Below, in pieces: positions 61,568 to 64,000 of a stretch of 64,000 nucleotides of DNA. The notes under the pieces are model-generated. The model ran no database searches, had not been told where the DNA came from, and saw only the letters and a list, made by a program, of their open reading frames with translations. Positions within the stretch are counted from its first letter, which is position 1. Each line of letters begins with the position of its first letter. The position numbers and the translations under genes were made by a program. Origin of the DNA: Corynebacterium glyciniphilum AJ 3170 (GTDB lineage Bacteria > Actinomycetota > Actinomycetes > Mycobacteriales > Mycobacteriaceae); assembly GCF_000626675.1 (NCBI RefSeq), contig NZ_CP006842.1, forward strand, positions 2,356,001 to 2,420,000. The letters run 5' to 3'.

Positions 61568-62934
61568 GGTTCTGCCACTGCTTCCCGACCGGTGGCTGCC
61601 TTCAGCCCCCAGGCCAGCGCCGCACCACAGACCGCCAGGATGCTGATGAACCACAGGCCTGCCAAGGAGTTCCCGGTGGTTTCCTCGAGGCTGCCCATCA
61701 CGGTCGGTCCGATGAATCCGCCGACCAGACCGCAGGTGTTGATGAAGGCGACCCCGGACGCCGCCGCGGCGCCGGAGAGGCGGTCGGTCGGGAAGGTGAA
61801 CAGGATCGACTGGATGACAAAGAGCATGAACGCGGAAAGGCAGAAGCCGACCAGCGCGATGAGGAAACTGGAGGTGGCGGCGATGACCAGACCACCGGCG
61901 ATGAGGACCAGCCCGCCCGAGACCATGGACTTTTTCCTGGTGATGTTGGTCGCGAAACGCGGAAGCAGAATGGAACCGGCCGCGGCGGCGATCCACGGCA
62001 GGGCGGTGATCAGTCCCACCGTCAGCGAGGACATGTCGTCGTTGTAGCTCTTGATCATCGACGGCAGGAAGTACGACAGGGAGTACACGGCGATCTGGTG
62101 GGTGAAGTAGATGGCGACGATCAACCAGATCTGCTTGTCCTTCAGCACGGGACCGAGTGCGCGGAGATCACCGTGACTGCTCTGTTCGCCCTTGTCCTCC
62201 GCCTTGAGCGCCCGGGACAGGTCCTCCTTCTCTGCGTCGGTGAGGAAGGTCGCGTCCTTCGGACCGTTCGGGAGCTTGAACCACACCCAGAAGCACATGA
62301 TGACGGCGGGGGCACCCTCGATGAGGAACATCCACTGCCATCCGTGAAGTCCTCCGAAGCCGTCCATCTGCAGCAACAGTCCACCGATAGGTGCACCGAT
62401 GACGTTGGCCAGGGAGACACCGAGCAGGAAGATGCCGATGGCCTTGGCCCTGGTCTTCTTCGGGAACCAGAGGGAGATGTAGAAGATGATCCCGGGGTAC
62501 AGACCGGCCTCAGCGGCGCCGAGGAGCATGCGGACGATGTAGAAGGACCAGTCGTTCCAGACGAAGGCCATGCACATCGACAGCAGGCCCCAGGTCAGCA
62601 TGATGCGGGCGATCCAGAACCGCGCGCCGACCCGGTTGAGGATCAGGTTCGAGGGAACTTCGAGGAAGGCGTAGAAGACGAAAAAGAGCCCTGCGCCAAG
62701 CCCGTAGGCGGCGGCGGAGAGGCCGATGTCGGTCTCCAGTCCCTCCTTGGCCATGCCGATGTTGGTCCGGTCGATGAAGGAGATGATGTAGGCGATCACA
62801 AGGATCGGCATGAGGCGGCGGAAGATCTTGGTGATCGTCACCTCGGTGCGTGTGTCGGGGGCTGTGTCGTCGGCTGGACCTGTCCGGCCGGAGGACCCGG
62901 TGGGTTCGGTGGGAGACGGACTCGTGGTGCTCAT
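61564..62934 (-). CDS. MFS transporter, anion:cation symporter family
   Basis: 456-residue transporter with the ACS-family helix 1 (ILVIAYIISFIDRTNIGMAKEGL), VPSNLILNRVGARFWIARIMLTWG, and GAAEAGLYPGIIFYISLWFPKKTRAKAIG segments. Relatives import hexuronates, tartrate, phthalate or glucarate. It has a 35-residue hydrophilic N-terminus. With glycerate kinase next in the operon the imported compound probably ends as glycerate, for example a sugar diacid or hydroxy acid. Confidence 0.89.
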   Translation of the reverse strand: MSTTSPSPTEPTGSSGRTGPADDTAPDTRTEVTITKIFRRLMPILVIAYIISFIDRTNIGMAKEGLETDIGLSAAAYGLGAGLFFVFYAFLEVPSNLILNRVGARFWIARIMLTWGLLSMCMAFVWNDWSFYIVRMLLGAAEAGLYPGIIFYISLWFPKKTRAKAIGIFLLGVSLANVIGAPIGGLLLQMDGFGGLHGWQWMFLIEGAPAVIMCFWVWFKLPNGPKDATFLTDAEKEDLSRALKAEDKGEQSSHGDLRALGPVLKDKQIWLIVAIYFTHQIAVYSLSYFLPSMIKSYNDDMSSLTVGLITALPWIAAAAGSILLPRFATNITRKKSMVSGGLVLIAGGLVIAATSSFLIALVGFCLSAFMLFVIQSILFTFPTDRLSGAAAASGVAFINTCGLVGGFIGPTVMGSLEETTGNSLAGLWFISILAVCGAALAWGLKAATGREAVAEP

Positions 62935-62982
62935 GGTGTCACTCTCTGTTGCGTGTGGTGGGCTGCGCTCGGCGTGTGCAGG

Positions 62983-64000
62983 TCAGACGGCCCGGACGAT
63001 GGCGGCGACGGCCTGACCGCCTCCGATGCACATGGTGACCAGGCCGAATTCGCTGCCGGTGCGGTGCAGGTTGAGCAGGGTGCGGAGGGTGAGGATAGCG
63101 CCGGTGGCGCCGATGGGGTGGCCGAGCGCGATGGCCCCGCCGAGCGGGTTGACCTTCGCAGGGTCAAGCCCGAGGTCCCGGGAGACGGCGACCGCCTGCG
63201 AGGCAAACGCCTCGTTGAGCTCGATCCAGTCGATGTCCGCCAGTGACAGACCTGTCTGGTCAAGGACCTTCTCCACGGCATGCCGCGGCGCGTAGCCCAT
63301 GATCTCCGTGCGGATTCCGGCCTTCGCGAAACCGACGAGCTCACCGATCGGGCCGACGCCGTCCGCGTCCGCGGTGGCTCGGGTGGTCATGACGAGCGCG
63401 GCACCGGCGTCATTGATGCCGGACGCGTTGCCCGCGGTGACAGTGCCCTCCGGGTCGAAGGCGGGTCGGAGTCTCGCGAGCTTCTCGACGGTGGTTCCGG
63501 GCCGGGGGTGCTCGTCGGTGTCGACGGTGGTGGTCTCCCGGCGTTTCCGTACCTCCAGCGGTGCGATCTCATCGGCGAAGAGGGCTGCCTCCTGCGCATC
63601 GGCAGCACGTCGCTGGGATTCGGCGGCGAACTCGTCCTGCTCCTCCCTGGATACGTTGAACTCGCGGGCGACGGCCTCGGCGGTGTTACCCATCGGGTAG
63701 TTGCCGAAGGGATCGGTGACCAGGGACAGCGTCCCGTCGATGACGGTGCGGTTCGACAGACGCCAGCCGTCGCGCGCACCGTAGTCGAGGAATGGCTGGG
63801 TGGACATGTTCTCCGAGCCCCCGGCGACCACGTACCGTGACTGCCCCGTGGAGAGCTCAAGTGCTGCACTCTGGACTGCCTGCAGTCCGGACCCGCACAG
63901 GCGGTTGACGGTCATCGCTGTCGAATCGTCCCGGGCACCGGCGGCGAGTGAGATCCGGCGTCCGAGGAAGGCGTCTCCGCCGACCTGGCCGACACAGCCG
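62983..64000 (-). CDS. Thiolase (acetyl-CoA acyltransferase), N-terminus outside window
   Basis: C-terminal 339 codons of a canonical thiolase. Catalytic residues are intact: nucleophile Cys in NRLCGSGLQAV, NEAFA, GGAIALGHPIGATGAIL and the second Cys in VTMCIGGGQA. The frame is open through the window edge (GCVGQVGGDAFLGRRISLAAGARDDS pattern upstream of the internal Met at 63915), so that Met is not the start. First visible gene of the minus-strand operon, 48 bases before the MFS start. Could be a beta-oxidation or 3-oxoadipyl-CoA thiolase. Confidence 0.93.
   Translation of the reverse strand, partial: GCVGQVGGDAFLGRRISLAAGARDDSTAMTVNRLCGSGLQAVQSAALELSTGQSRYVVAGGSENMSTQPFLDYGARDGWRLSNRTVIDGTLSLVTDPFGNYPMGNTAEAVAREFNVSREEQDEFAAESQRRAADAQEAALFADEIAPLEVRKRRETTTVDTDEHPRPGTTVEKLARLRPAFDPEGTVTAGNASGINDAGAALVMTTRATADADGVGPIGELVGFAKAGIRTEIMGYAPRHAVEKVLDQTGLSLADIDWIELNEAFASQAVAVSRDLGLDPAKVNPLGGAIALGHPIGATGAILTLRTLLNLHRTGSEFGLVTMCIGGGQAVAAIVRAV

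Noticed and set aside
61568-61996. Extension of the glycerate kinase frame to 522 residues
   Set aside because: Runs inside the MFS transporter gene in another frame; the canonical family N-terminus begins at 61567 in a 4-bp overlap.

Overview
The window looks like a catabolic, accessory-rich stretch of a high-GC actinobacterial chromosome, most probably Corynebacterium or a close relative. The main reasons are a mycothiol-type maleylpyruvate isomerase, a gentisate cluster in the genKH / genR / genDFM arrangement known from Corynebacterium glutamicum (including ATTCC-N7-GGAAT type operators), dense 4-bp translational overlaps and several apparently leaderless promoters. No tRNA, rRNA, CRISPR array, complete insertion sequence or prophage was seen.

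Layout. 1-3.2 kb (minus): the 5' part of a biotin-dependent urea/guanidine carboxylase with two DUF1989 proteins, a nitrogen-salvage operon that most likely acts on guanidine. 3.4-8.7 kb: nucleoside hydrolase (minus) divergent from an ABC importer (lipoprotein, ATPase, double-length fused permease) and a nucleoside 2-deoxyribosyltransferase-like protein, probably uptake and salvage of a nucleoside or base. 8.8-15.3 kb: 3-hydroxybenzoate/gentisate degradation (genH, genK, genR, genD, genF, genM). 15.4-21.7 kb: a homogentisate operon (hmgA, an uncharacterised gene, fahA, CoA-transferase A and B, alpha/beta hydrolase) divergent from a MarR regulator. 21.8-23.9 kb: a GntP permease and a second MarR regulator. 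23.9-32.2 kb: a self-sufficient P450-reductase fusion, then an operon of NTF2-like protein, two SDR dehydrogenases, a ketosteroid-dehydrogenase-like flavoprotein and an MHS transporter, divergent from an IclR regulator. 32.3-40.5 kb: LysR regulator and a convergent CoA-ester operon (double CoA-transferase, enoyl-CoA hydratase, thiolase-like protein, two acyl-CoA dehydrogenases).

40.5-42.3 kb is a gene-poor, partly lower-GC scar with a palindromic repeat also found at 3.3 kb, an interrupted small secreted-protein gene, a 28-residue membrane peptide and a decayed promoter matching the toxin-antitoxin promoter at 48.1 kb. 42.3-47.5 kb: GntR regulator, transketolase and an ascorbate-type PTS (EIIA, EIIB, EIIC). 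47.5-52 kb: a toxin-antitoxin pair and a 1126-residue UPF1-like SF1 helicase, a defence-island-like setting. 52.2-56 kb: acyl-CoA ligase divergent from TetR plus an AidB-like acyl-CoA dehydrogenase. 56.5-58.8 kb: SMP-30 lactonase and MFS transporter, closed by a strong terminator. 58.9-64 kb (minus): thiolase (cut by the window edge), MFS transporter, glycerate kinase and an AMP-binding ligase.

Together the genes funnel aromatic, and perhaps alicyclic, acids through gentisate and homogentisate to fumarate, pyruvate and acetoacetyl-CoA, with local regulators beside each module. The most interesting open points are the uncharacterised protein in the homogentisate operon, where no maleylacetoacetate isomerase is present; the P450/SDR/flavoprotein module, which resembles a ring-aromatisation pathway; and the small-gene and helicase region at 41-52 kb.
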